Shown: positions 47,890 to 58,144 of the stretch, one piece after another
Layout of the letters: the number at the start of each line of letters is the position of its first letter
Position numbering within the stretch: position 1 is the first letter of the stretch
Assembly (NCBI GenBank): GCA_014338405.1
Contig: JTDE01000026.1
Location: 149,359-213,358 of the forward strand
Length of the DNA: 64,000 bases
Source: Paragonimus skrjabini miyazakii
Lineage: Eukaryota; Platyhelminthes; Trematoda; Plagiorchiida; Troglotrematidae
Reading direction: 5' to 3'
The notes under the pieces: generated by a model
The model's input: the letters and a program-made list of their open reading frames with translations, nothing else
Databases searched by the model: none
Told to the model about the DNA's origin: nothing
Position numbers and translations under genes: made by a program

Positions 47890-50800
47890 GTTGTGTTAAA
47901 CCGGCAAAATCAAATACAATTATTAACAATATTGCAACAGTCCAAAAAGTGTATATACAAAAAGATAAATGTGAGTTTTAAATGCGTCGTCACCATCAGT
48001 CATCAAGGATGCGCCGTTTCAATGTTTTGTAGCGCAGTATCTCTGGAAGTGCCACCAAAGTATCTGGCTAGCAAGGTTTACTTCTTTTCCCTTCTACCGT
48101 CGCAAATGAAAATGTGTCAACTATCAATATGAACGACGTGAGGACTATTATGGTTCGTGCAATGTTTCCTATGTGATTCGGTCAGTAAGTGTAAGCATAT
48201 TCAACACAAATGTTCAAACAGGAACTTTATACTGAGTCGCCGGACGAACGACAAATGTCACAACGTTTTCCAAACAGTTTGAAAGCCGATAACAACAAGT
48301 AGCCCCGCAATATCTTTGCGTTTCCTTTGGATTCGTGATATGTGTATTACAAAACTATCTACGGCAAAATGCCAGTGACCGCATAATTACCTCGTACACT
48401 GCCTGACCTCACAATAAATCAACTTCACCGTTTGCTTGTATTCTATCTTATCCGTAATTACGACAAACATTCCAGTACGACGTCCGGTTATTAGTCTCCC
48501 TTTTGGTACTTCATTTTGTCCAATGCTTTGAATTCATTAGATGTCTGATTAGGGACTGTCGGTTATTGGAACTTAACTTATTCAGCAATTTGACAATCCT
48601 CTTTGTTATGAAAACGCAGTCCCCACTCAACTTCAAAAATCAGTGTACGTACGATTCACTGACATGCTCAGAACTTTCGGACATTTGGCAGTCGTTTCTG
48701 ATTTGACCACTATAATAACATGTCCTGATCTCATTATATGTTAGCACAGGTATGTACCGACCCTTCATGGTGATGAGTCAGTTAGGCACATGGCCACGAG
48801 TCAGCATCCAAAGCCATTAAATCTACATAGCAAAAGTAAGTAAGGAAGACTATCCAAACGATCATATAATCAGCCAATCGTTGATTAAGTATTGACTTTC
48901 AGTTGCAAATTGTGAGGCAGGCTTAATGAACGAAATCGTACATTGAAACGAGAAAGATTATCAACACCAAACAGAATCGCAAATGTGAAGAATAGGGATA
49001 TATATATGTAATGGTAAGAGTTCGAAATGTCATGTGTCTGTCCTTGTTTGGATTGATCAAGCTGAAGTAGTCTGAATGCGGTTTGAACCACCGACTTTCT
49101 AGTGACCAGTCAAAGTTTCCACCCACAAATAGTTGACTCGATAAACACTATTGGTAGTAAGCAACCAGTATGACTACTAAGGTTCATGTGTGGTCCTATT
49201 TGTCGAATAGTTACCGTATGAGAAACAAGGGAGGACACGATAAATCTCCACCTAAGATCCACCCATACAGCTATGGATAAAAGTTTGAATTTCTCGAAAG
49301 GAAGCTAGTTTCTGTTATTTCTACATTGTCGAGCGACGGAACGACTTATCACCCATGACCTCTTTTTTGCATCAAGCACTAAGTAGCACATTGGAAACAT
49401 CGTAGCAGGCAGTTAAAACATTCATTTACTTCATGTCCCCACTAAAATTTAAAACTACGTGGCTCAAAATGGTGGAATTCCTGCATCCCAAAACTACCAA
49501 AAGCAGTGTTCGTCGGATCCCGTTTAATTAGCGCAAGGGCACTTTCTCAGCCAAATCACAAAAATGTGACCGCAAACGATGTTCACATTTGAGAACTGAA
49601 AAGAAAACCAGGGCAATCTGTTAAGAGTTGCAAGTAAACATTGTGTTACAGTGTTTTGTTTTACCCCTTAGTTTCATTTAAGTGCACGTAGCTTTGGCTG
49701 CACAACGCTTGCTTCAGCTAATAGCTGCACACTCGATCCTATATACCCACTCGGTTTTATAGAACAGAATTCCAAATTATCCGTTTATTTTTTCCTTGAA
49801 GATTTTACGCCTTTGTTGTTTTTCCCTGAATGAAACACTGATAAATTGCATCCTCTGAGTTTGTGAAATTTTTACCTCTACATATTTTAATTTCACATGA
49901 TGATCAAAACAGCAGCATGCCACCGTTTTTGACACTGTCATTAGAGCTTATTTGCAGAATGGTTAAACAATTTGGGACTTTTGCTTTAATCAGAATAAGA
50001 TAATTTCATTAGAAAAACTGCAAAGTCAACAACTTATTCAGTCTTCCTTCGGCGTTACATCCGCGATGTTTTCGTTCTATTGAAATGTCAACAAGATTTA
50101 TCAGCCGTCATTCGTCTGTTTGATTAAATGCTACTTTCTATCATACATATGTCCCAAACGTAATCAGAATCCTCGTTTCATATCTCATTGGTAAACCCAC
50201 AAAGGTTTCAGAATAAAACTGCATTGCCTTCTGTTTATTTGATAGCATCCCACATCGGGCGGTATATAACTGTTATTAATTTCATACCCCATAAACGGAT
50301 ACAAAATTAGTTGCCTTACTTACACAACAATGAAAACTTACTCTGTTCTTATGGTTTTGTGATAATCAATAAACGCTTTTAGTGCATTGTAAGACACTAG
50401 CCACTCTCATTACCATCCCAATAACAAATATTAAATTAATCAAACCGTAAGTTTCAGTTATTCAGGTAGAGATAAAAACTTTAATCATACTCCCTTGCTT
50501 TAAGTGTGACCTTGCATGAAAATACTCGAACCTTGGTTTTATCAGACATTCAAAAACATGGCCCTGTTGGCGACTTTACACGGCTGTTATACCACATTTT
50601 ACTGCTAACCTTGAACCCAAAAGACACATATCCCGTGGTTAAATCCACGTCTCGTACTCATTCTGTTTCCGTTATACAACATAACATATAAGCCGCAGAA
50701 GTGTGCTTTCATCCGACCGAATAGTGGTCGGTTTGACCAAATACATCAACAGCGTAGTTGTTGCACACCTAATCAACTGTGACCATCGGTTACGGTCCGC

Positions 50801-51845
50801 TTTTCTGTGTACTTTACAGAGTTGCAGTCAAACACTCGAAAGTCGTCTGACAATGAACGTTAGTCGCCGCTAAATTGACGACTGCTTAGTTACCTATTTC
50901 GATCCTTTGATGAAACGATAAATGTTTCCAGCCGTGTTGCCACCATGGCTCAACGGTGTGTATTCCTGTTCAAACGTTATGAGATAACGAATTGGTTGGC
51001 TCTAAACCTCTCATCACCCGCACTAATGACTTTTCCTATGAGCAATGGGACCACATTTTATCGTACATTTACAAGGCTTTATTTCGTCTAATGGTATTTT
51101 CTCATATCTCTTCCAGTCGCCTACGTATTGTATTTAATTTGACCAACCTGTGCAACCTCACTGAACTGCTGCCGCGTAATCAAAAATGAGCATCATCCAC
51201 AGTCTCATTGTATGACTCAGTTGGAAGTTTGCTGGAATTTCAAACTAGCACTTATCTCTTTATTTATATATGGGCAACTTTCGTTGTGAGATAATTAATT
51301 ATATGCTTGAAGTAGCTTGCGCTTGTTTAAATAAAAAAATGAGGCCAGAAACTCACAGCTTTATGGTGTTATGTAACAAAAAGTAAACAACCGCGAGCCA
51401 TGCCATGTCATCTAAACGTTCACATGTATGTACCTCTAATACGTATGTACGATAGAACAACAAATATTTAGTGTCACTCTCAGTGTTTCGTTTCAATATT
51501 TTGGTCTGTTAGAACATCCAGAAGACAGCGGGGTCTCAAACTGCTTTGTTCGATCATTTTCATTGGGCAAACACAACCACAAACCATTTGATCAAATTAT
51601 ATTTTAAACAAATTGGAATAAGACGCCATAAGATGTTTTTATTCGTAAGAGATATATGGCATCACGTTTAGGCAAGATAAGCGTTCAATGCTAGTCGGAC
51701 CAGCGGGTGAATATAGTTCAAATGACCTATGCACAAGTTTCTATTGGCCATGCAATACATGCGAGATTTTCCTGTAGGTATACAGTTTGAAAGTAAAGGC
51801 TTACAACGGGATTACCTCTGCTATCGACAACAGCTCGTAAGCAGA
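47890..51845. other. Non-coding, nothing recognised
   Basis: Only short chance frames on either strand, no splice-supported exon, no recognisable repeat. The A+T content is high throughout. Confidence 0.45.
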
Positions 51846-52080
51846 TACGGGACATCGTTAAAATGATTCCGAAAGCTTTGCCAACCTGATGTGTTGATCA
51901 CTGTCGACCGACTGAGATTCAGTAGCACTCGCACCTCAACTCTTCACACTGTTACAGCGCCATTTCGTAAGGTGTTCATGAATCCTCCCCGACAGTAGCC
52001 AAGTTATGTTCTCAAATTAGCCTACTGGAAAACAACAAGCTACAAAGTAGGTACGGAATGACAAAAAAGAGATATATCTC

Positions 52081-52120
52081 GCGAGATGTGAACATTTCGA
52101 CTTACTCTCATCAGTCACTA
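52081..52120 (-). ncRNA. Hammerhead ribozyme motif, 5' terminus of PLE copy 2
   Basis: On the minus strand: stem I GTGA (52118-52115) with TCGC (52084-52081) including one G-U pair, CTGATGA core at 52114-52108, a two-pair stem II (GA/TC) with 5-nt loop at 52107-52099, GAAA at 52098-52095, stem III ATGT/ACAT with a 2-nt loop, and cleavage predicted after C52085. All conserved core bases are present. Confidence 0.75.
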
Positions 52121-52148
52121 ACGTAAAACTAGCACATTTTGTACAAAC

Positions 52149-53780
52149 TACACCATCAATGAGGTCAAAGAAATGACTGGCCTTGTCTTCCTCATGCTAG
52201 ACAAGGGCTCTGGCGTCGTTGTAATAAAGGAAGAGAACTATGTAGCCAAGATGAATATGGTATTTTCTGATGCACGGAAATTCCAATTGGATCCCAGGCC
52301 TAGCAACAATTTCCTGACTGAAAAACAAGTATCAAGGAAACTAAAGATATTGATGTTACATAGATATATTTCTGAGGTTCACCAAAAACCCATAAGACCG
52401 GTATCCCACTACGACCGATATTATTCACGAACAACTCGGTATGCCACAAGCTGGCGCGAGGGTTAGTGGATATCCTCAAACCAGTTCGTGAATCGTTATC
52501 CCCCAATTGTGTTCGTAGTTCCTTGGAGCTAGCGGAAATTTTGGAGAACAATTCAGTAAGTCCAAAGATGATGTACTCGGTCGATGTAGACTATTTATTT
52601 ACTAATGTACCGCTGCGGGAAACTGTCGAAATTTTATGATTTTACTTTTAGTCAAAATGTAAGTGTAAGCATTCCATTAGATCTTCTTAAGGATCTCATT
52701 TTTGCTTGTACAGAAAACATTCCGTTCGAAGGTGTTAACTATAGACAGATTGATGGTGTAGCCATGGGTAGCCCACTGGACCCCATATTGGCGGATGTAT
52801 TTTTGGGAATGCTTGAAAGGCAATTTCACGAAAGGGTTTCGGCGGTCCTGCTTTACAAACGTTACGTGGACGACATTTTGGACTATATTGATGATTGTGC
52901 TTTTACTCCATTTTATAACTATTTGAACTCCCTCTACCCAAACCTTTCTGTATCTTATGAGGTGGAAGTTAATAATTGCTTGCCGTTCTTAGACATTCTT
53001 ATAACCAGGCGTCAACACGGTACATTGCAGCGATCTGTTTATCGCAAGCCAACTTGGAGTGGACAATATTTGCAGTTCTCCAGCTTCGCGACTATCGTTT
53101 ATAAACGAGGGCTAGTGAAAACGTAATTCCACGGAGCCAGAGTGATTTGCACAGCAGCTCAATTGGGGAAAGAAGAAAAGTTTATTAGAGAAACGCTGGT
53201 GGATAACGGCTACCCTGAAAAGTTTGTGGATATCCACAGTAAGATGAAAGAACCAAAAGTGATAAGCTGCAGTGCGAAGAAATGGAACATATTTCTGCAA
53301 ATTCAATTCAATGATGACCACTTGACTAACAGGATTAGTCACAAATTGATGTCAGCGTTGCAACGCACCTACCCAGCTACCCAACTACGCGTCCTGCTAA
53401 GTACTAAGGCCTTGGCTCTTCATAGCGGTGATACACACTAAACCAATCAATCTGTCTCCCACGTAATATACCAGTTCAATTGCAGTTGCGATGACGTCTA
53501 CATGAGCAGGACAGATCGGCGTTTGCATCAACGTATGGCTGAGCACATTCCTAGGTGGTTATCAACTGCAATCTCACAAACGACCTACTGATTGTAACAA
53601 GCTCGTAGACCCCGGCTTCATCGGTCGCCAGACACATCCTGACAACTGTTTACCTAGTTGACCTTGTCAAATCGTTTAAGGTATCGTTAAGTAATCGTAA
53701 CCCGAAACGATTAGCGAATGGCGAGGCAATGCTACTCAAGCAATATCGGCCAGTTTTGTGTGCACGGAAGGCATTGACTC
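52149..53780 (+). pseudogene. PLE ORF copy 2: RT + GIY-YIG, broken
   Basis: The reading runs NYTINEVKEMTGLVFLMLDK at the start. It then passes a deletion that removes the conserved KIH segment and a frameshift near 52630, and reaches a 173-codon frame with VAMGSPLDPILAD, KRYVDDILDYIDD (intact catalytic YVDD), NNCLPFLDILITRR and RKPTWSGQYLQFSSF, ending at a stop (53124). A further frame, 53142-53441, carries the RT-nuclease linker. The nuclease follows with NCSCDDVYMSRTDRRLHQRM, where the diagnostic YIG has become YMS, then MAEHIPRW. Several stops follow. RT motifs are better kept here, nuclease motifs in copy 1. Confidence 0.85.
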
Positions 53781-53903
53781 AATCAACCTCCTTGCCATGG
53801 AATTGACTACACTATTAACGCGTGAAAGGTCAGAACTATATGGTTGGTTCGTTCAACTGTTGTTGCTATACGCAGTTTGTATAGAATTTGCTAGTTTCAC
53901 GTT

Positions 53904-53943
53904 GGCGACTGATGAGAGTAGATCGAAATGTTAACATCTCGCG
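53904..53943 (+). ncRNA. Hammerhead ribozyme motif, 3' terminus of PLE copy 2
   Basis: Stem I is GCGA (53905-53908) with TCGC (53939-53942), four perfect pairs. The CTGATGA core is at 53909-53915. Stem II is GA/TC with a 5-nt loop (53916-53924). GAAA is at 53925-53928. Stem III is ATGT (53928-53931) with ACAT (53934-53937) and a 2-nt loop. Cleavage is predicted after C53938 in an AUC triplet. This is the best-preserved terminal ribozyme of the PLE family in the window; the two-pair stem II is its weak point. Confidence 0.8.
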
Positions 53944-54139
53944 ATATATGTCTTCTCTCTGTTTTGATTAAACGGATTAAGCTATATCAATGTTTTACAA
54001 AACAGATAGTCAATCTAACTTTGAGATATGACGCACATGCTGGTTGGATTTCAACTGGTATATTCATCCGTGCAGCGCAGAAGCTAGTGTGCTTGTCAGT
54101 CAACAAGGGTTTGGCTTACGTCATTTTTAAATGGCAAAC

Positions 54140-54480
54140 TGATGAAAGTAGGCTTCTTGGTAAGTTAACGAATACCGGTTGATTGTTTTCAATCTCATTT
54201 TCTTGTCCAAGTGGCTGTTTGGGTACCAATTCTGAGTCCACGACTTCCTCTTGTAAATAAGAACATTGAATGATTTGCCCATTTTACGATGCACTGCTAC
54301 ATTATGAAATACCGGAGTATCTCCTTTTTTTCTCTCCATAGTGTCCTGCACATTCCTGTGTACACGAATAAATTTCAGTAGAATACTCCGTACACAAGTC
54401 TCGTTTTCGCTAACTCCAAAAATGTCATCTACACGGCGTGTATAAAACGGGAATTCCGAAATGTAAAACATTGAATTCCA
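54140..54480 (-). pseudogene. Second PLE family, RT fragment
   Basis: A 146-codon minus-strand frame contains FYTRRVDDIFGVSENET, where the RT catalytic YVDD has become RVDD. It is followed by FIRVHRNVQDTMERKKGD, VFHNVAVHRK and VLIYKRKSWTQNWYPNSH, which match in order the region of PLE RT from the catalytic loop to the RKPTWTGQYLNFHS segment. The wording differs from the copies at 30.7 and 51.8 kb, so it is another family. Sequence on both sides is unrecognisable. The frame is open here but the element is clearly incomplete. Confidence 0.7.
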
Positions 54481-54484
54481 CTGA

Positions 54485-55090
54485 GAAATCGGAAAAATGC
54501 CAACAGTATTACGTAAGAGGTCCTGTGGAATGACATTTCGCTCACATCCCATCGACGACTTTTTCAAAGTTCACACGCACATTATATAAAAGGGGTAAAC
54601 AGCAAAACAGAAACATTGTAGTCATGTCTGAGACAGTGTCAGTTAGATGACCAAGGCGGAAGCAGCAAAATGCAGTTGAAGCGTACTCATTGACGAGAAA
54701 AATGACATTGATATTACACTGTTGTGGATCAAAAGGGTGATAGGAGTCCAGAGAGAGGGAAAGATGGTTAGAATATCCATACAGATCAAGCGGCAGGAAT
54801 AAGATATTGTTGGAAAATTCGTACAAAAGAGTAAGTACATCGATTAAATTGATTAAAAAGATTACACCAACGAACCCCTGAGCGAGAGGGGTAGTCCGTC
54901 AACTGTTACATCCTAGAAAAAAGCGCAAAGGTCAAAACTTCTAGTTTACAAAGTATATGAAAATCAAATGAAATCAAAGAGCAACAGTTACATCCTTACC
55001 AGCGTGGCGAAAGACTAGTCACCGACTGTTTCTGATTGCACAAAATGGGACCCAGTCGGCGTACTGAGACGGCTACGGCAATACTGTGCG
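54485..55090. other. Non-coding between two PLE remnants
   Basis: No supported gene. It may contain eroded PLE sequence, since remnants on the same strand flank it, but no motif was found and no hammerhead core was seen at the end of the neighbouring PLE. Confidence 0.4.
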
Positions 55091-55094
55091 TCGG

Positions 55095-56480
55095 CTATAG
55101 TTTGAGTCTAAAGAACTTTCTGAAGGTGGTCCTTGGATCCAGTGCGTGCCCGGTCTGTAAAAGGTGTTTTCTAATGGTACTAACCACATAACCGACCTCA
55201 AAATTCAAAAGCTGTGTGTTCGTTAATGCTTGTGCTGAGGTGCCTCCTAGTTCTGTCGACATAGCTGCTTCAACAGATATTATTAAATTTGAGAAAAATA
55301 TTGGACTGGGTGGAATGGAGCATCACTTCCTTTCTAGGTGTAGTAAGAACACGGATAGTTTCTCTCATATATACCAGTCGGGTGGTACTATATGTGAGCT
55401 TGAATGTTGCGTCCAAATGGCGCCTTATCAGAAATGAAACTGTCATCTTTGAAAGGCAAAGTTAGACAAACTTGCATTAAACAGTAATGTATATAACCCA
55501 TGTAGGTTGTGGAGTGGGACACTTCTGAATAAATCTTGTCAGAGTCGTGTAATAACGTCGGTTGATTTTCTAACCCGTCTTTCGTCGCAATATGTCAAAC
55601 CTTGTAAAACAAAATCTTAACAAGGTCACGATTTTGTGTAATCAGTGTGGAGCTTTTAAAGTGTAGGTACTGTTTGGTCCACGTGTATTTGTGATACACA
55701 TGTCTAGAAACTGAGTCATTATCTCGTTTCCCCAGCAAAAACTTCTAGAAAGTATATACCCTCGTTTTGTTCAGGTTCAAAGGTAAATGTTGGTTTACAG
55801 CTTGGTTTAACAGCTGTTACTCACCAATGATCGTTGTATGGAGCAAAAATATCGTCTACGTATTGTTTATAGAACAAAGTGTTCCGCTTTCCAGTTGACA
55901 CTGAGTGTTCTAATTCACTCATAAATATATCTGATAACGTTGGTCCTAATAGATTCCACATTACAAATGTATCTATTTGTCTATAAAAAAAGTGCCGTTG
56001 AACATAAACTGAATACCGGAGTTACACATGCCCAGTAATTCTGAAAGCTCATGGTTGGGAATGCTAAGTGCCCAGTTATGCTCGGTATCGTAATTACAAA
56101 CAGAGTTAATAATCCTGTCAAGGGAAATGTTTTTGAATAATGGCTTAACATTAAAAGAAGTCATTACCTCGTGTTTTAAGTTGATATTGGAGAGCATCTC
56201 CACAAACTGATAGGTATCATTTAGGCTGAGCACGGTCACTTTGAATCATACGGATTCAGTCAGACCGACCAGCTAGTGGGCAAGTTGGTGGTATGGGGAA
56301 CCAGTCGTGGATAGTATTAGTTGTACGGGCACTCCGGATTTGTGAGATTTAAGAAGACTACATATTTTGGACGTCACACTGTCTTTGATGACAGTTTTTC
56401 GGAGATGGTTTGGTCGATCAATCCTTTCTTGTGTAGTTCTTCATGCGCGCGTCTGAACTGCGTTTAACACGTTGAATAAC
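55095..56480 (-). pseudogene. Third PLE remnant: RT to GIY-YIG end
   Basis: Read on the minus strand from 56480, decayed text includes KSHKSGVPVQLILSTTGSPY (near 56340-56290), then an 88-codon frame with MTSFNVKPLFKNISLDRIIN (first catalytic region) ending at FNGTFF. A one-base shift in a T run near 55985 leads to QIDTFVMWNLLGPTLSDIF and FYKQYVDDIFAPYND with an intact YVDD (about 55860). Downstream, VYHKYTWTKQYLHFKSS matches RKPTW.GQYL.F.SF. The C-terminal nuclease end STIRKHLLQTGHALDP is at about 55185-55095. The YIG centre of the nuclease is not recognisable. The core is from a family distinct from the copies at 30.7/51.8 kb. It is dead. Confidence 0.8.
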
Positions 56481-56538
56481 GTCGGTTTGCTCGTCGTCGA
56501 CGATGCAATTCGATTAATCTGACAGAATAGATTGTAGT

Positions 56539-56772
56539 TAATTAAAGTCACACAGGCGAACACTGAGCTATGCTAAAGCTGTTGCCATCCACAGGTTCAG
56601 ATCCGTGCTGTGAGTTAGAAATAACTGTTTGTAGAGTTGCCGCTACCACTATGGTGACAATGATTATGAACGCGAACACTTAAATTTCTCTACTATCTTG
56701 TTCTCGTTCTCATAATGATGTACAAATGTTCTGTAGTTTGCACTGGTAAAGATGCAGCACATAAATCATATA
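56539..56772 (+). repeat. R2 dispersed repeat, copy a
   Basis: It shares about 230 nt with 61879-62104 in the same orientation, starting at GTCACACAGGCGAACACTGA and including AGAAATAACYGTTTGTAG and GTYGCTACCAC, with indels between. No reading frame, tRNA-like box or ribozyme core was seen. It directly precedes (on the opposite strand) the PLE remnant ending at 56480, so it could be a PLE-linked piece or an unrelated short element. Confidence 0.6.
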
Positions 56773-57048
56773 ACATCCGTCAAACAGCTTTTCATTCATA
56801 TTCTTTACAGGAAAAACTGATTGATAAGCGGTCAGTAATAATCTGATTCCAGAACATTGTTAAGTCATCATGCAGCTAAGGAAAATGAACGACGTCCTCC
56901 TTTGTTAGCTGGATAGGGTTCTGGCCTCGTTATTATATAGAAAATGCTTCTTCCAATAAAATAAACGGCAGATCTTGGCGTCACATTGAATTTAAACCCG
57001 GTAACAAGATGGATAATAGTGAATTAATTCGGATAAAGAATAAAAGAG

Positions 57049-57150
57049 TGTCATTCGCAGTTGATCGCAACTGTCGCATTCCCATAGACTTTCAATTAGT
57101 CGCCCTCGAAAAGTCTATGGAAATGAAGCTGCTACGATCAACTGCGAGTG
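57049..57150. repeat. Inverted pair of R1 3' blocks forming a hairpin
   Basis: The left arm (57051-57092) is the R1 3' block on minus (GCAGTTGATCGCAACTGTCG, then CCCATAGACTTTC). The right arm (57108-57150) is the same block on plus (GAAAAGTCTATGG, then CTACGATCAACTGCGAGTG). A spacer of about 15 nt separates them. Transcripts could fold into a hairpin of about 40 pairs with a few mismatches. No ribozyme core is present. Confidence 0.65.
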
Positions 57151-57522
57151 ATTTTCAGTGTATATAAAACTAAAATTTCCCTACTACTCATCAGTAATCA
57201 AAATTGCAAAGTAGCTTAAGCCAATCTACCAAACCAACCGAAACTCAGAAGTTACTTGTGAAACACTCTCCTCAGACAGACAAACAGGATAGCTGAATCA
57301 CTGGCTTGCTGAACTGCTCAACCCGACGTCCAAAATGTAAGCACCACAATCTGTCAAAGTTATTTCGACCTGATAGATGCATTTGTACTTGTTTCCCTGA
57401 ATACAACGGCAAGGATATCTACAGATGTTGAAACAACCTTCATCAATATCCTTTACATGAAACTACTGGTAATTTATGTAAAAAGTATTTTATCGCAAAA
57501 TGTTTTCAACCCAATATTTATC

Positions 57523-57622
57523 NNNNNNNNNNNNNNNNNNNNNNNNNNNNNNNNNNNNNNNNNNNNNNNNNNNNNNNNNNNNNNNNNNNNNNNNNNNNNN
57601 NNNNNNNNNNNNNNNNNNNNNN
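57523..57622. other. Assembly gap (100 N)
   Basis: Exactly 100 undetermined bases, the usual size for a gap of unknown length in a draft scaffold. The true distance between the flanks is unknown, and reading frames crossing it are meaningless. Confidence 0.98.
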
Positions 57623-57859
57623 CACAGATAATATGTGACTTCATCTTGAAGGATCTGAGTTCAGGCAATCTGATGCAGTACTTATGAAAAGTTATTTGGA
57701 ACTAACATTTGCGGGCATTTTTCCAGAAATGTTAAAAAGGTTACTTTCAAACCATATTGATTTAACTGTCCTTTTTTGCTAATAGTACACATGATTTTTT
57801 GATCTTAATCAACCGTGGTCATTTTCACACACTTTGTACTATGATGACTTTGGTACATC

Positions 57860-58140
57860 TTCAATTGACTGCTACTTTCCAGACATAATCAGACGTTTTG
57901 CTCACACGACACGGTTATAGCAAATACTTCTTATGAAGGAAGTGTGCTTATATGACTGGTTTCGCGCCGGTCACCTATAAACGTGGATTACCAAAACTAC
58001 CATTCACTGGAGCCCGCCAAGTTCACATGGCCTACACGTTAGTTCCGAAGCAGAATTTCTAAACAAAAACGCTTCCTGTAAATGAATGTCCGCAGAAGTT
58101 TGTTACCAATTATAAGAAATCGAAGTCTGTATAAACTCAG
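57860..58140 (+). pseudogene. PLE fragment, RT-nuclease linker region
   Basis: One plus-strand reading gives TGFAPVTYKRGLPKLPFTGA, then NECPQKFVTNYKKSKSV. This aligns with FAPIAHKRGLVRTLFHR and NGYPEKFVDIHSKMKEPKV of PLE copies 1 and 2. Just upstream, FPDIIRRFAHTTR may match FLDILITRR. An in-frame stop and missing pieces show decay. The rest of the element is absent on the 3' side, and the 5' side lies near the assembly gap. Confidence 0.6.
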
Positions 58141-58144
58141 ACTG

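Larger units (their letters stand above)
51849..53950 (+). mobile_element. Penelope-like element copy 2 with inverted hammerheads
   Basis: A second long copy of the element at 30673-32812, similar over about 2.1 kb. It has the same layout: a 5' section of about 220 nt, a minus-strand hammerhead block (52081-52120), a broken RT plus endonuclease ORF (52149-53780), and a plus-strand hammerhead block (53904-53943). Its terminal inverted repeats are better kept than in copy 1. About 75 nt align between the 5' block read in reverse (about 52070-52148) and the 3' block (about 53874-53950). Compared with copy 1 it lacks about 50 nt around 52380-52395 that encode the KIHRTG segment. Similarity to copy 1 ends abruptly at both borders, so these are probably true element ends. 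Confidence 0.85.

Noticed and set aside
57180..57200. CTCATCAGTA, minus-strand CTGATGA core
   Set aside because: GAAA follows at a plausible distance, but the sequence between cannot pair as stem II and no stem III is possible.
57457..57687. Frames running through the N block
   Set aside because: They cross 100 undetermined bases and mean nothing.
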